Source: Mariprofundus sp. NF
Lineage (GTDB): Bacteria > Pseudomonadota > Zetaproteobacteria > Mariprofundales > Mariprofundaceae
NCBI RefSeq assembly: GCF_013387455.1
Contig: NZ_VWNC01000002.1
Span: 412,112 to 476,111 of the forward strand
Direction of reading: 5' to 3'
Length of the DNA: 64,000 nt
In this document: in pieces, positions 35,891 through 45,537 of the stretch
Layout: each line of letters opens with the position of its first letter
Numbering within the stretch: position 1 is the stretch's first letter
Notes under the pieces: generated by a model
Database searches by the model: none
What the model was told of the DNA's origin: nothing
Seen by the model: the letters and a program-made list of their open reading frames with translations, nothing else
Made by a program: the position numbers and the translations under genes

Positions 35891-36280
35891 TTAACGTTTA
35901 ACCTTGCCGCCGCATTTGGCGCAGGTCTCTACCGTGGTCAGGATCTTCTTATTGGCCAGCATCTTTCCGCATGACTCACAGAAATAGAAACCTTTAAGGT
36001 TGCTGTAGACAATTACGGCCACCGCCACCAGCAATATCGCGTAACCTTTGGGTGGAAAATCCAGCACATAAGCCAGCGCCAGCAATACACCGGCCAGAGA
36101 GAAGATAATCATCGGCCAGAGCTTCTTCTTCAGCTGAATATCGATATTGATGGCAAACACGGCCAATCGGGCTGTCACAAACAGAACCCAGAAAAAGACA
36201 CCAAAGAAAACCAGATCACTTGTACTCAAAGCAGCACCCCAAATTTCACGAATATCGCGCACACTAATCCAAGCCACCAA
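35891..36280 (-). CDS. Membrane protein with C-terminal zinc ribbon
   Basis: A 129-residue protein with three hydrophobic helices (about 22-40, 55-73 and 79-93) and a C-terminal CESCGKMLANKK...CAKCGGKV pair of CxxC motifs, a zinc-ribbon pattern. I do not recognise a named family. It is convergent with the helicase gene, with about 37 bases between stops. Confidence 0.6.
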   Translation of the reverse strand: MVAWISVRDIREIWGAALSTSDLVFFGVFFWVLFVTARLAVFAINIDIQLKKKLWPMIIFSLAGVLLALAYVLDFPPKGYAILLVAVAVIVYSNLKGFYFCESCGKMLANKKILTTVETCAKCGGKVKR

Positions 36281-36355
36281 ATGGTGAAACCACAGGAATC
36301 AGGCCCCCTGCACGATTGACCTTTTATTTTATGGCTACTGCCTTATATTGTTGCA

Positions 36356-37189
36356 ATGGCGATTGAGAATAATAATAAACCTGAAGGTGAGGAGTTTCAC
36401 GCTGAACAGACGGATGACAAACGGGCGCAGGACCATACCCACCTCCATGGGCATCACTACGACATTCACAGCGATGAAGAGAGTGAGGCCGTCCATCGCC
36501 TCAGAGAGAGACACAAACAGGTCAAACATGAGCATGAAACTCACGATACGCGTGAAGCGGCAAAGCAAATTCCAAAAAAACAGAACCGGATAACACCGAA
36601 ACGGCACAAAGCCCATAAAAAAGGCAAACATCGCACTATCTTCTGGGGCCAGATTATCATTACCCTGTTCATCTTTATCACTGCAGGGCTAACCATCCGC
36701 GCCATTGAGATGGCCACCATCAAAAGTGGATCCCCTACCTGGATGGATGAGCTGAAGCAGGGGAATATCAGTCTGGCTGTAGAAAAATTTTCAATCACTG
36801 CCTCAGCTGCTGTTTCTCAGGTCTTCAACTCTGATCTCTCTATCGAAACGCTTATGAAGGATTTCAACGATGCCCTGCCGCACCTGAAAAAAGCGGGTTA
36901 TATCCTTATCGAGATGGAGGTGGAGCTCGGCATCCCACCAAAGCTGATCCCCCACTTCTATCACGATGGTGATATCGAACTGGAGATGGATGAGACCCTT
37001 AAAGCACTTGGGGATAACAACATCGGCAAAGCACTGATTATGGCACTCTCCCAAGCCGGTGAGCTGCAAAAACAGATTGAAGTCGCCGATATGAAGTTCG
37101 ACTACATTGAGGTGGAGCTAGGGCCAATCCCCGGGCTTAAGCTGCAGTACAAAAATTATTACGCCGTGAAAAAGAAAATTTTCAGATAA
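36356..37189 (+). CDS. Hypothetical single-pass membrane protein with charged N-terminus
   Basis: A 277-residue protein with no recognised family. Residues 1-95 are strongly hydrophilic, rich in His, Lys and Glu (HLHGHHYDIHSDEE and similar), then one membrane segment (about 96-118), then a soluble region with a repeated amphipathic pattern (AGYILIEMEVELGIPPKLIP). The topology suggests a cytoplasmic charged tail and an outside domain. The histidine-rich stretch could bind metal, but that is only a guess from composition. Start codon support is weak. Confidence 0.6.
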   Translation: MAIENNNKPEGEEFHAEQTDDKRAQDHTHLHGHHYDIHSDEESEAVHRLRERHKQVKHEHETHDTREAAKQIPKKQNRITPKRHKAHKKGKHRTIFWGQIIITLFIFITAGLTIRAIEMATIKSGSPTWMDELKQGNISLAVEKFSITASAAVSQVFNSDLSIETLMKDFNDALPHLKKAGYILIEMEVELGIPPKLIPHFYHDGDIELEMDETLKALGDNNIGKALIMALSQAGELQKQIEVADMKFDYIEVELGPIPGLKLQYKNYYAVKKKIFR

Positions 37190-37263
37190 CGCCACAAAAC
37201 AGCCTTCTGGCAAGCGGCAGCAAGCGAAGCTAGGCTTGCCGCCAATTTATCAGGGAGCTCAGC

Positions 37264-38124
37264 GTGTTAACTTTTCAGGATTTGATTCTCACCTTACAGC
37301 AGTTTTGGGCCAGACAAGGCTGCGTGGTTCAACAACCATACGACTCATCGATGGGAGCGGGTACCTTTCACCCCGCCACTTTCCTGCGTGTGCTCGACGA
37401 TAACGACTGGAACACAGCTTATGTGCAGCCGTGCCGTCGCCCTACCGATGGCCGCTATGGTGAAAACCCCAACCGACTGCAGCACTACTACCAGTTTCAG
37501 GTGATTCTCAAGCCTGCACCGGAAAACATTCTCGATCTCTATCTGCAGTCGCTGAATGAGATTGGCATCGATACTGAAGTGCATGATATCCGTTTTGTCG
37601 AAGATGACTGGGAAAGCCCGACTCTCGGTGCCTGGGGACTCGGCTGGGAAGTCTGGCTCAACGGCATGGAGGTGACGCAGTTCACCTATTTCCAGCAGGT
37701 GGGCAGTGTTGAATTGACCAAAACACCGGGTGAAATCACCTACGGCCTTGAGCGCATGGCGATGTACCTGCAGGGCGTGGACAACATCTATGATCTGATC
37801 TGGGTGGAGACCCCTGATGGCAAGAAGGTCACCTATGGCGAAGTATTCCATCGCAATGAAGTGGAGTTCTCCGCTTACAACTTCGATGAAGCCGATACCG
37901 ATCAGTTGCACAAACAATTCGATCATGCCGAAGGCGAATGCAAACGCCTAACTGAAAAGAATCTGGTTCTGCCAGCTTATGAGGAAGTGATGAAAGCATC
38001 GCATGCGTTTAACCTGCTTGATGCGCGAGGTGCAATTTCCGTCGCTGAGCGCCAGCGCTTTATCGGACGCGTACGAGGCCTCGCCAGAACCGTGGCCCGT
38101 GCCTATGCGGAGGTGGACGCATGA
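37264..38124 (+). CDS. glyQ: Glycyl-tRNA synthetase alpha subunit
   Basis: A 286-residue catalytic subunit of the tetrameric glycyl-tRNA synthetase. It starts [19 protein letters not shown] and has [20 protein letters not shown] near residue 60 and [14 protein letters not shown] near 160, typical GlyQ blocks. The start is a GTG at 37264 with AGGGAG 7-8 bases upstream. glyS follows 141 bases later, behind a hairpin array. Confidence 0.95.
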   Translation: MLTFQDLILTLQQFWARQGCVVQQPYDSSMGAGTFHPATFLRVLDDNDWNTAYVQPCRRPTDGRYGENPNRLQHYYQFQVILKPAPENILDLYLQSLNEIGIDTEVHDIRFVEDDWESPTLGAWGLGWEVWLNGMEVTQFTYFQQVGSVELTKTPGEITYGLERMAMYLQGVDNIYDLIWVETPDGKKVTYGEVFHRNEVEFSAYNFDEADTDQLHKQFDHAEGECKRLTEKNLVLPAYEEVMKASHAFNLLDARGAISVAERQRFIGRVRGLARTVARAYAEVDA

Positions 38125-38142
38125 GGATTGTTCAGACCGCTG

Positions 38143-38241
38143 CCATGCCATCCGTAGCATGGCCGCTCCACGGCAATAAAAAAGCGTCGTTTTTCATTGC
38201 CTCACAAATCACAGAGGTGATTTGCTCACCCATCCATGGGT
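38143..38241. repeat. Four-hairpin array between glyQ and glyS
   Basis: CCATGC/GCATGG (38143-38162), GGCAATAAAAAA/TTTTTCATTGCC (38172-38201, one mismatch), CAAATCAC-agag-GTGATTTG (38205-38224) and ACCCAT-cc-ATGGGT (38228-38241) stand directly one after another inside what should be a single transcript. Confidence 0.6.
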
Positions 38242-38265
38242 TCGAAATGTCTATGAGAGGTTCCG

Positions 38266-40377
38266 ATGTCTGCGCTTAAACCACTATTGATTGAAATCGG
38301 CATTGAAGAGATCCCGGCTGGACTGGCTGAAAAGCTGCAGAACAATCTGGCAACAGCCGTTGACAGACTACTCAAGGCTAACGGCATTGAACTCAATAGT
38401 GATAGCTGGACACACGCCTGCACACCGCGCCGTATCCTTGTGCATAGCAACGACTGCCCGGCCAAACAGCCTGATCGTGATGAAACCATCTGGGGCCCAC
38501 CTGAGAAGGTAGCCTTTGATGCTGATGGCAAACCAACGCGTGCAGCTGAAGGTTTCGCTAAAAAATCTGGCCTCTCAATTGATGACTTTTCGCTCGAAGA
38601 TAAAGGCGATGGCAAAGCACGTTACATGCAAGCGGTTGTTCACAAGGCTGGCCGTGATGTGACCGACATCCTCGGAGAAGCGCTACCTGATATCTTGCGC
38701 AAACTGCCAAGCCCGAAACAGATGAAATGGAACGATGGCGAAACGCGTGACGATGCCTTCATCCGCCCTGTGCGCTGGATTGTAGCGCGCCTTGGTGATG
38801 CGGTGATCCCCTTCTCCTATGCCGGCGTAAGCAGTGGCATTGAGAGCCGTGGCCATCGTATCTCCGGCTCGGTTGGTGAACTGGATCTCAATGATCCGAT
38901 CACATGGCTGGCTGAGCAGAAAGTGATGGCCAAGCGTGAAGATCGCATCAACCATATCAACAGCGCCATGCAGACCCTTTGTCAGACTGAAGGGCTGAAA
39001 GTGGTGGCTGATGATGAACTGGTAGAAGAGGTGGCTGACCTGACCGAGTGGCCAGTGCCGCTACTGGCAGAGTTTGGCAGTGATTATCTGCGCCTGCCTG
39101 AAGAGGCGATCCGCATTACACTCAAAGCACATCAGCGCTGTTTTGTTACCCACGATAGTGCAGGCAGCATCTCTAATAAATTTATTGCTGTTGCCAATAT
39201 TGAATCAAAAGATGTCAGCAAAGTTGCTGAAGGTAATGCCCGCGTGGTTAATGCCCGACTGGCGGATGCCGCCTTCTATTTTGATCGCGATCCATCTGAA
39301 ACACTCGATGCCCGTGTTGAGAAGCTTAACAGTGTCACCTTCCAGGAGGGACTTGGCATGGTTGGCGATCAGGTGCGCCGCATGCGCTCATTTGTACTCG
39401 ACAGTGCCAAAGCTATTGGTGCAGATGCTGATGCCGCACAGCGTGCCGCCTATCTCTGTAAATCTGATCTCACCACAGGTCTGGTCTATGAATTCCCTGA
39501 ACTGCAAGGTTATATGGGTGGCGTCTATGCCCGCATGAATGGCGAGCCCGAGGTTGTAGCTCAGGCCATTGCTGAGCACTACCAGCCAGCAGGTGCCGAG
39601 GATGATCTGCCTGATTCTCCGGAAGCGCGTGCGATCGCCATTGCTGAGCGCATCGACAAGCTACTCGGCTACTTCCATCTCGGTCGTATCCCGACTGCCA
39701 GTGCCGATCCGTTCGGCCTGCGCCGCGCTGCCATCGGCCTGATCAGACTGCTTGCCGACACCACACAGCCGGTTGAGATGACACTGGATCAGGTGATCAA
39801 CGAAGCCGCCAAACAGTGGAATCAGCAGCGTGTCACCATTGCCATTCAGGATGAGACCAAACAGCAGGTGCGCGCCTTTATTATTGAACGCCTGCTGGGG
39901 CAGAGTGATGCACTCGGCTTCTCCAAAACATCGATGGATGCAGCGGTAAACTCATCGGAAACACGTCCACTCTACCGCGAAGCGTTGATTGCCCGTCACC
40001 TGATGGGGTTTGAAAGCTCGGAAGAGGGGCAGGCCATTGCCGCTGCCAACAAGCGTATTGCCAATATCCTCAAAAAAGCGAAATCCGTTCCTTCCGCCGT
40101 TGAAACCGCACTCTTCTCTGAAGCTGCGGAACAGGCTCTCTTTGATGCGCTGCTAGAAGCTGAAGCAGGTTTCAGTGGCGCAGTAAGCAGTGGCCCGTTT
40201 GAAGCGAGTATCTCTCCGGCACTGGCTGAACTGGCCAAACTGCGAGGCCCGGTAGATCAGTTCTTCGATGATGTGATGGTGATGGCAGAGGATGAGAAGG
40301 TGCGCGGCAACCGTCTGGCACTGCTCTCCCGCTTGAGAACACTGTTCCTCAATCTGGCGGATATCTCTCGCCTCTGA
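38266..40377 (+). CDS. glyS: Glycyl-tRNA synthetase beta subunit
   Basis: A 703-residue beta subunit that binds tRNA-Gly. LIEIGIEEIPAGLAEKLQNN opens the protein, FIRPVRWIVARLG is near residue 170, EVVAQAIAEHYQPAGAEDDL near 430 and the HD-like AERIDKLLGYFHLG near 463. The C-terminal anticodon-binding region is present, and length is standard. The glyQ-glyS order is conventional. Confidence 0.95.
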   Translation: MSALKPLLIEIGIEEIPAGLAEKLQNNLATAVDRLLKANGIELNSDSWTHACTPRRILVHSNDCPAKQPDRDETIWGPPEKVAFDADGKPTRAAEGFAKKSGLSIDDFSLEDKGDGKARYMQAVVHKAGRDVTDILGEALPDILRKLPSPKQMKWNDGETRDDAFIRPVRWIVARLGDAVIPFSYAGVSSGIESRGHRISGSVGELDLNDPITWLAEQKVMAKREDRINHINSAMQTLCQTEGLKVVADDELVEEVADLTEWPVPLLAEFGSDYLRLPEEAIRITLKAHQRCFVTHDSAGSISNKFIAVANIESKDVSKVAEGNARVVNARLADAAFYFDRDPSETLDARVEKLNSVTFQEGLGMVGDQVRRMRSFVLDSAKAIGADADAAQRAAYLCKSDLTTGLVYEFPELQGYMGGVYARMNGEPEVVAQAIAEHYQPAGAEDDLPDSPEARAIAIAERIDKLLGYFHLGRIPTASADPFGLRRAAIGLIRLLADTTQPVEMTLDQVINEAAKQWNQQRVTIAIQDETKQQVRAFIIERLLGQSDALGFSKTSMDAAVNSSETRPLYREALIARHLMGFESSEEGQAIAAANKRIANILKKAKSVPSAVETALFSEAAEQALFDALLEAEAGFSGAVSSGPFEASISPALAELAKLRGPVDQFFDDVMVMAEDEKVRGNRLALLSRLRTLFLNLADISRL

Positions 40378-40414
40378 TGACAATCCTTGAAAGCCACGCC
40401 GCCGGGCAGCTGAA

Positions 40415-41941
40415 ATGAACAACTTCAGCTGGTGGCGGCGCGGCGATCTCGATGGTTTCTTCGGTCTGTTTGTCGATAACCTGATCCAACTGATTCTGAT
40501 CACCGTGCTCTGCACGCAACTGCTCGGTTTCCCTCCAGAACTGCTGTTTGGAAAAATTCTGCCCGGTGTGGCAATCAGCCTGCTGATCGGCAACCTCTAT
40601 TATGCATGGCAGGCCAAACAGCTGAGTCTGGCAACCGGTCAGCCTGCCACAGCGCTGCCCTATGGTGTGAATACCGTATCCCTGTTTGCCTATGTCCTGT
40701 TTGTCATGCTGCCGGTAGTGAAAAGCACCGGTGATGCTGAACTGGCCTGGCAGATGGGCCTTGCCGCCTGCCTTGGCTCCGGCCTGATCGAGCTGGCCGG
40801 TGCATGGATCGGAGCGCGCGTTAAAAAGGTGACACCGCGCGCAGCCCTGCTTGCCACGCTGGCCGGTATCGCCATCACCTTTATCTCGATGGATTTTGCT
40901 TTCCGCATCTTTGCCGATCCGCTGATCGGTTTTGCGCCGCTGGCGCTGATCTTTATGCAGTATATCGGTCGATTGCCACTGCCTCGTGGTATCCCGGCAG
41001 GCCTTGCCGCCATTATCGTCGGCACCCTTCTCGCCTGGAGTCTGGGTCGCATGGATGGTGCAGCCCTGTCAGCGGCCTTCTCGATCTCACTGCATCTGCC
41101 AACCCCACAACTGCTGGAGCTTTTCTCAGCCTTCACATCACCTGAGCTAATCGGTTTCATTGCAGTGATTCTGCCGATGGGGCTGTTTAATCTGATCGGC
41201 TCACTGCAAAACCTTGAGAGTGCGGAGGCCGCAGGTGATTGCTATGCGGTAAAACCTTCACTGGCGGCCAACGGTATCGGCACGATTGTCGCCGCCTGTT
41301 TCGGCAGCTGCTTCCCCACCACCATCTATATCGGCCATCCCGCCTGGAAGGATATGGGGGCAGGGGCAGGTTATTCGATTGCCAACGGTGTTGTCATTAC
41401 CCTGCTCTGCACACTCGGGCTGGTCGGTTTTGTCAGTGCCCTGATTCCTATAGAGGCGGGTGCAGCAATCCTGCTCTGGATCGGCATCATCATTGCGGCA
41501 CAGGCATTTAAAGACACACCTTCCCACCATGCCCCGGCCGTGGTTGTCGGACTGATTCCGGCTATCGCCGCATGGGGTCTGTTGATGCTGGAGAGTGGGC
41601 TGCGTGCCGCCGGAACCTCGATTGGCGGGGTCGGCATTGAGACACTTGCCATGCAGTTTCCGATTGCGGGCATGATCGCGCTTGAGCGCGGTTTCATCTT
41701 CACCTCCATGCTGCTGGCTGCAATGACCGTTGCGCTTCTCGATGGCCGATACAAGATCGCCGCCAACTGGGCCTTTGCCGCCGCCCTGCTTAGCAGCACT
41801 GGCATCATCCACGGTTATGAGGTTGGCCAGTTTGCCATACTCAACAGCTACGGCCCTGCCAACAGCTGGCCCTTTGTGATCGGTTATCTGATGGTGGGTA
41901 CGCTTTTCTGGTTACTGTCGGGCAACAGGGAGAAAGATTGA
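40415..41941 (+). CDS. Putative permease, NCS2 (xanthine/uracil)-like
   Basis: A 508-residue protein with about 12-13 hydrophobic helices. The FFGLFVDNLIQLILITVLC opening, ATGQPATALPYGVNTVS near residue 75, PMGLFNLIGSLQNLESAEAA near 250 and AACFGSCFPTTIYIGHPAWK near 290 resemble the nucleobase/ascorbate transporter architecture. The substrate cannot be told. It sits 37 bases after glyS and is followed within 1 base by a MEKHLA-domain gene, suggesting they are co-expressed. Confidence 0.7.
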   Translation: MNNFSWWRRGDLDGFFGLFVDNLIQLILITVLCTQLLGFPPELLFGKILPGVAISLLIGNLYYAWQAKQLSLATGQPATALPYGVNTVSLFAYVLFVMLPVVKSTGDAELAWQMGLAACLGSGLIELAGAWIGARVKKVTPRAALLATLAGIAITFISMDFAFRIFADPLIGFAPLALIFMQYIGRLPLPRGIPAGLAAIIVGTLLAWSLGRMDGAALSAAFSISLHLPTPQLLELFSAFTSPELIGFIAVILPMGLFNLIGSLQNLESAEAAGDCYAVKPSLAANGIGTIVAACFGSCFPTTIYIGHPAWKDMGAGAGYSIANGVVITLLCTLGLVGFVSALIPIEAGAAILLWIGIIIAAQAFKDTPSHHAPAVVVGLIPAIAAWGLLMLESGLRAAGTSIGGVGIETLAMQFPIAGMIALERGFIFTSMLLAAMTVALLDGRYKIAANWAFAAALLSSTGIIHGYEVGQFAILNSYGPANSWPFVIGYLMVGTLFWLLSGNREKD

Positions 41942-41942
41942 G

Positions 41943-42422
41943 ATGAGGCCTCTTCCTGAATTGCCATCCGCCACAAACGACTATCTGATCGATCACATCC
42001 GACTGCTCAGCGACAGCCTTGCCCACTGGAGTGGCTGCGGCCTGATGGATGATGAAGCCGATCCGATCATTGCAGCACGCAGGCTCTACTTCGCCCCCTT
42101 CGCGCTGCTCTCGCACGGCATCGAAGCAGACCCTATCATCAATTACGCCAACCACACTGCCCAGCAGCTCTTTGAGATGCAGTGGCATGAAATCACCATG
42201 CTACCATCACGCCTTTCGGCCGAAGCGGTGGTGCAGCAGGAGCGCAATGCGCTGCTTAAAAGGGTAACTGATCACGGTTATATCGATGATTACTCAGGTG
42301 TGCGCATTGCCAAAAGCGGTAGCCGTTTTCAAATTGAGGATGCTACGGTATGGAATCTGCAGGATGCGTCAGGAAACTACTGCGGCCAGGCCGCCATGTT
42401 CTCTATCTGGCATCGACTCTGA
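41943..42422 (+). CDS. MEKHLA-domain protein
   Basis: A 159-residue MEKHLA (PAS-like) domain protein. DPIINYANHTAQQLFEMQW, LPSRLSAEAVVQQERNALL, VTDHGYIDDYSGVRIAKSG and the end DASGNYCGQAAMFSIWH are all typical of the family. MEKHLA proteins may sense ligands or redox state, but their function is mostly unproven. The ATG comes one base after the permease stop. Confidence 0.85.
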   Translation: MRPLPELPSATNDYLIDHIRLLSDSLAHWSGCGLMDDEADPIIAARRLYFAPFALLSHGIEADPIINYANHTAQQLFEMQWHEITMLPSRLSAEAVVQQERNALLKRVTDHGYIDDYSGVRIAKSGSRFQIEDATVWNLQDASGNYCGQAAMFSIWHRL

Positions 42423-42433
42423 TCAGCCTGCTC

Positions 42434-42682
42434 TTAATGGCTGAGTTTTAGCGCAGCCACCTCTCTGATAATAGGCTCACACACCGCCCATGCTGCATCA
42501 TGGCCAGGCAGGCTCTCTCTTGCTCTTCTACTCTGCAGTAGAAGCTCGCTGCGGGAGAGCTGCTGCTGCAGTACATCCGCACAGTGATTCAAGGATGTAG
42601 GGCCATAACTGCTGTAGGTAAAACCAGCTGAAAACATCAAAACCAGCAGCCCTGCACTGCATGTAAGCAGGTGGTTTTTCAT
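42434..42682 (-). CDS. Small exported hypothetical protein
   Basis: An 82-residue protein with a signal peptide (MKNHLLTCSAGLLVLMFSAG) and a short mature part with two cysteines (NHCADVL and WAVCEPI) that could form a disulfide. I recognise no family. The ribosome site is weak. A 29-codon frame with a strong ribosome site lies just upstream on the same strand. Confidence 0.5.
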   Translation of the reverse strand: MKNHLLTCSAGLLVLMFSAGFTYSSYGPTSLNHCADVLQQQLSRSELLLQSRRARESLPGHDAAWAVCEPIIREVAALKLSH

Positions 42683-42706
42683 CTTATCTATCTTATGCAG
42701 CTGCGA

Positions 42707-42796
42707 TCACATGTTCAGCGTTGGGCTTATGGCGATAAAAGCCAAAGCCATCATAGCAACCACGATCATTATCTTAACGCTTAATTTCATATGCAT
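42707..42796 (-). CDS. Possible 29-residue membrane peptide
   Basis: The frame reads MHMKLSVKIMIVVAMMALAF followed by IAISPTLNM and a stop, a single hydrophobic helix with a basic start, like many small membrane peptides. GAGGAGG (42801-42807) lies directly before it, 4 bases from the first ATG and 10 from the second. A GAAGAGG/CCTCTTC hairpin (42833-42857) lies upstream. The stop is 24 bases from the next gene start, so the two may share an mRNA. Confidence 0.5.
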   Translation of the reverse strand: MHMKLSVKIMIVVAMMALAFIAISPTLNM

Positions 42797-42990
42797 ATAA
42801 CCTCCTCTCATCCAATGAACCTACAGATGTGCGAAGAGGCTCCATTCAGACCTCTTCTATGAAGAATCTAATGCTACAAGCAGAGGGCATAAATCATGCG
42901 TGAACTATTTCACAGATTGGAAAATATCTTTATGAAGTTGGCATATGAGGGGCTGTTTAAGTCCACTTATTAGAGGTTATGCAGAAAAAA

Positions 42991-43067
42991 TGGCGCGCGG
43001 TACAGGAGTCGAACCTGTGACCTTCGGCTTCGGAGGCCGACACTCTATCCAGCTGAGCTAACCGCGC
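42991..43067 (-). tRNA. tRNA-Arg (CCG anticodon)
   Basis: A 77-base cloverleaf with encoded CCA: acceptor GCGCGGT/ACCGCGC, D-arm GCTC-AGCTGGATA-GAGT, anticodon loop CTCCGAA and T-arm ACAGG-TTCGACT-CCTGT. The anticodon CCG reads the arginine codon CGG. It lies upstream of and opposite to the corrinoid operon. Confidence 0.97.
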
Positions 43068-43215
43068 ATTTCCATTGATCAGAAATCCCGCCGCACGATA
43101 CTGGCTTGTTGGCAAAAAAGCCAATTGTCTGGATGCGACACAACATTTGTCGACAGCAAACGGTAGAAATGCTTAAACTGCCCTATGCCACTTCAACCCT
43201 CTGCAGAGACCACTT

Positions 43216-44790
43216 ATGCCTGAACTTAATATCAGTATTGAGCAGCAGGAGCTGATCATCTCATTTGAGATCGGTGAAACCGACCTCTCCCTTAAAGATC
43301 TGCTCGACAACCACGGCTTCCCTCTGCCGAGCAGCTGTGGCGGGGTGGGTAAATGCGGACTCTGTCTGGTGCAGATCAATTCTGGTGACTGCTCACCGCT
43401 ATCACTCTCGGAGAAAGGTACACTCACTGCCGATGAGGTCGCCAGAGGTTGCAGGCTGGCCTGCCAGGTTAAACCACTTACCGCTCTTCACATAACGATT
43501 GATAAAACAGAAAATCCGGCCGCATGGTCTGAGCTCGAAGCAGATGGCATCACTGGCAGCGCCTCCGGATCGAACAGGCTTGGATTGGCCATTGATTTTG
43601 GCACCACACAGATACGGGCGACACTGTGGAACCTTGATAGCAAACAACGTATTGATGGCATCACATCACTCAATCCGCAGAGCTGCTTCGGTGCAGATGT
43701 GCTGACCCGGCTTGCTGCAGCCAAGGCATCGAAAGGCCAAGCAGACCAACTCACCCAGCTTGCCAGAGATGCCGTTGATCAGGCTCTCCAGCTGCTCACA
43801 TCACGTCACGAGTTGGCTACGACATCGATCCGATCCATCAGAATCGTTGCCAACACCGCCATGCTGGCGCTGCTTGCCGGAAAGAATTATGAACATCTTC
43901 TGGATCTGGACTACTGGGAGAAGCCGGTGGATTGCCTGCCGGAGAATATCAGCTTGTGGCGAGATGCCTGGGCACTGCATGAGGATGCTGAGATTGAACT
44001 GGCACAGCCGCTGGCCGGCTTTGTCGGCTCCGATCTTCTGGCTGCACTCCTCTCCACCGAGCTGACCGGCAGTGAAGATGCCGCCCTGCTGGTTGATTTC
44101 GGCACCAACTCCGAGATTGCCCTCTGGGATGGCAAAGCCTTGTGGGTTACATCGGTGCCGGGAGGCCCTGCCTTTGAAGGCAGCGGCTTAAGTTGCGGGG
44201 TGCCGATGATGGAGGGAGCGATCTACAAAGTTGGCGATACCGGGGCGAATGAACCGCTAGCCTGCAGTGTGATTGGTGACGCTCCTGCCAAAGGGGTTTG
44301 TGGTTCAGGGCTTGTTGATGCCATCGCCTGCCTGTTAAGTCGAAAAGCCTTGAATCCTGTTGGCAGGCTTGCCGAGCCCTATGCCAAAGCGGGTTTTCCG
44401 CTCGATGAGGCGGGCTCCATTCGCATTAGAAATCACGATATCGACCTGTTTCAGCGCGCCAAAGGGGCTACGGGTGCAGCTATTGTCTACCTTCTTGAAG
44501 AAGCAGGCTTGCAACAGGCGTCGCTGAAACGGCTCTGTATCACCGGCGCATTCGGCAGCGGCCTTGATTGCCGACACGCCTCTCAAATCGGTCTGATTCC
44601 GGATGTTGATCCCGATATTATCGAACTCTACAGCGACAGTGCCCTGAGCGGATGTGAGGCGCTGCTCCTGAACGCTGACGCCCATCAGCAGCTCGCCTCA
44701 TTCAGGAGAGATGCCAGGCTGATCAATATGTCACTGGCGCCTGAATTCGATATGTTGTTTGTTGATAAGCTGTTTCTTAAACCCTTGTAA
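43216..44790 (+). CDS. Corrinoid-activating ferredoxin/ASKHA protein (RACE/RamA type)
   Basis: A 524-residue protein. Residues 1-95 form a plant-type 2Fe-2S ferredoxin with SSCGGVGKCGLCLVQ (CX5CX2C) and a further cysteine in RGCRLAC. The rest is an ASKHA-type ATPase region (LAIDFGTTQIRATLW near 123, LLVDFGTNSEIALW near 295 and GVCGSGLVDAIACLL near 357). This is the layout of reductive activators of corrinoid enzymes, which restore inactive cob(II)alamin to cob(I)alamin using ATP. It leads an operon whose next genes encode the corrinoid protein and a methyltransferase. Confidence 0.9.
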   Translation: MPELNISIEQQELIISFEIGETDLSLKDLLDNHGFPLPSSCGGVGKCGLCLVQINSGDCSPLSLSEKGTLTADEVARGCRLACQVKPLTALHITIDKTENPAAWSELEADGITGSASGSNRLGLAIDFGTTQIRATLWNLDSKQRIDGITSLNPQSCFGADVLTRLAAAKASKGQADQLTQLARDAVDQALQLLTSRHELATTSIRSIRIVANTAMLALLAGKNYEHLLDLDYWEKPVDCLPENISLWRDAWALHEDAEIELAQPLAGFVGSDLLAALLSTELTGSEDAALLVDFGTNSEIALWDGKALWVTSVPGGPAFEGSGLSCGVPMMEGAIYKVGDTGANEPLACSVIGDAPAKGVCGSGLVDAIACLLSRKALNPVGRLAEPYAKAGFPLDEAGSIRIRNHDIDLFQRAKGATGAAIVYLLEEAGLQQASLKRLCITGAFGSGLDCRHASQIGLIPDVDPDIIELYSDSALSGCEALLLNADAHQQLASFRRDARLINMSLAPEFDMLFVDKLFLKPL

Positions 44791-44871
44791 GAAAACGGCA
44801 TTAATGTTGCTTGTATGCTATACTAACCAATAGCAGGCAGAACTTCCCCGACACCTGCAACAGGGGGCGCT

Positions 44872-45537
44872 ATGCAGACAGAAATCATCAAAGCCTATAA
44901 CGAAGCGGTCTATGATACTGACCGCGACAGAGCCCTTGAAATTATTGATACTGCTCTGGAAAAGGGGGTAACCCCTGAAGAGATCGTATTTGATGTCATT
45001 ATCCCCGCCATGGAGTCGATGATGAAATCGATCAGCGAGGATTTTGACGCCAACCTCGCCCAGCACTTCATGGCTGCCCAGATCTCCGCCGAAGTGACAG
45101 AAAAGATGCTTACGCAATTCAAAACGCCGCCCGAATCACTCGGCTGCATTGTCATCGGCACCTCAGTCGGTGATATGCATACACTCGGCAAACGCATCGT
45201 CTCCGGCTGTCTGCGCTCAATGATGGTCGATGTCGTTGATCTGGGCGTAAACATCAAACCAGAAGCCTTTGTTGATAAAGCGGTTGAGATCGGTGCGCCG
45301 GTAATCGCCATCTCCTCGATGATGATGCACACCGCCACCAGCGAAAATGGCTGCCTGCGGGTGCGCGAAATACTTAAAGAGCGCGGCCTTGAAGATAAGA
45401 TCAAGATCGTGGTTGGCGGTGCCCCCTACCGCTGGGATAACGACCTCTATAAAAGCGTAGGCGCTGATGCCTGGGCTGATAACGGTATCACCGCCGGCGA
45501 AGTGATTAAAAAAATTGTTATGGAGGCCCGCTCATGA
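44872..45537 (+). CDS. Corrinoid (B12-binding) methyl-carrier protein
   Basis: A 221-residue MtbC/MtaC-type corrinoid protein. Residues 1-90 form the cap domain (AMESMMKSISEDFDANLAQH). Then VIGTSVGDMHTLGKRIVSG carries the DxHxxG cobalt-binding motif (His about 103), followed by MMMHTATSENG and VVGGAPYRWDN, which close the cobalamin site. It would hold the methyl group during transfer. It starts 81 bases after the activator gene and overlaps the following methyltransferase by 4 bases. Its natural donor enzyme (MtbB/MttB type) is not in the window. Confidence 0.9.
   Translation: MQTEIIKAYNEAVYDTDRDRALEIIDTALEKGVTPEEIVFDVIIPAMESMMKSISEDFDANLAQHFMAAQISAEVTEKMLTQFKTPPESLGCIVIGTSVGDMHTLGKRIVSGCLRSMMVDVVDLGVNIKPEAFVDKAVEIGAPVIAISSMMMHTATSENGCLRVREILKERGLEDKIKIVVGGAPYRWDNDLYKSVGADAWADNGITAGEVIKKIVMEARS

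Noticed and set aside
41258..41812. 184-codon minus-strand frame opposite the permease
   Set aside because: It is a composition-driven shadow of a GC-rich membrane gene, with no ribosome site or motif.
44791..44871. Promoter between the activator and corrinoid genes
   Set aside because: TATACT is present near 44818 but no -35 of fair quality lies at the right distance, so an internal promoter is not claimed.
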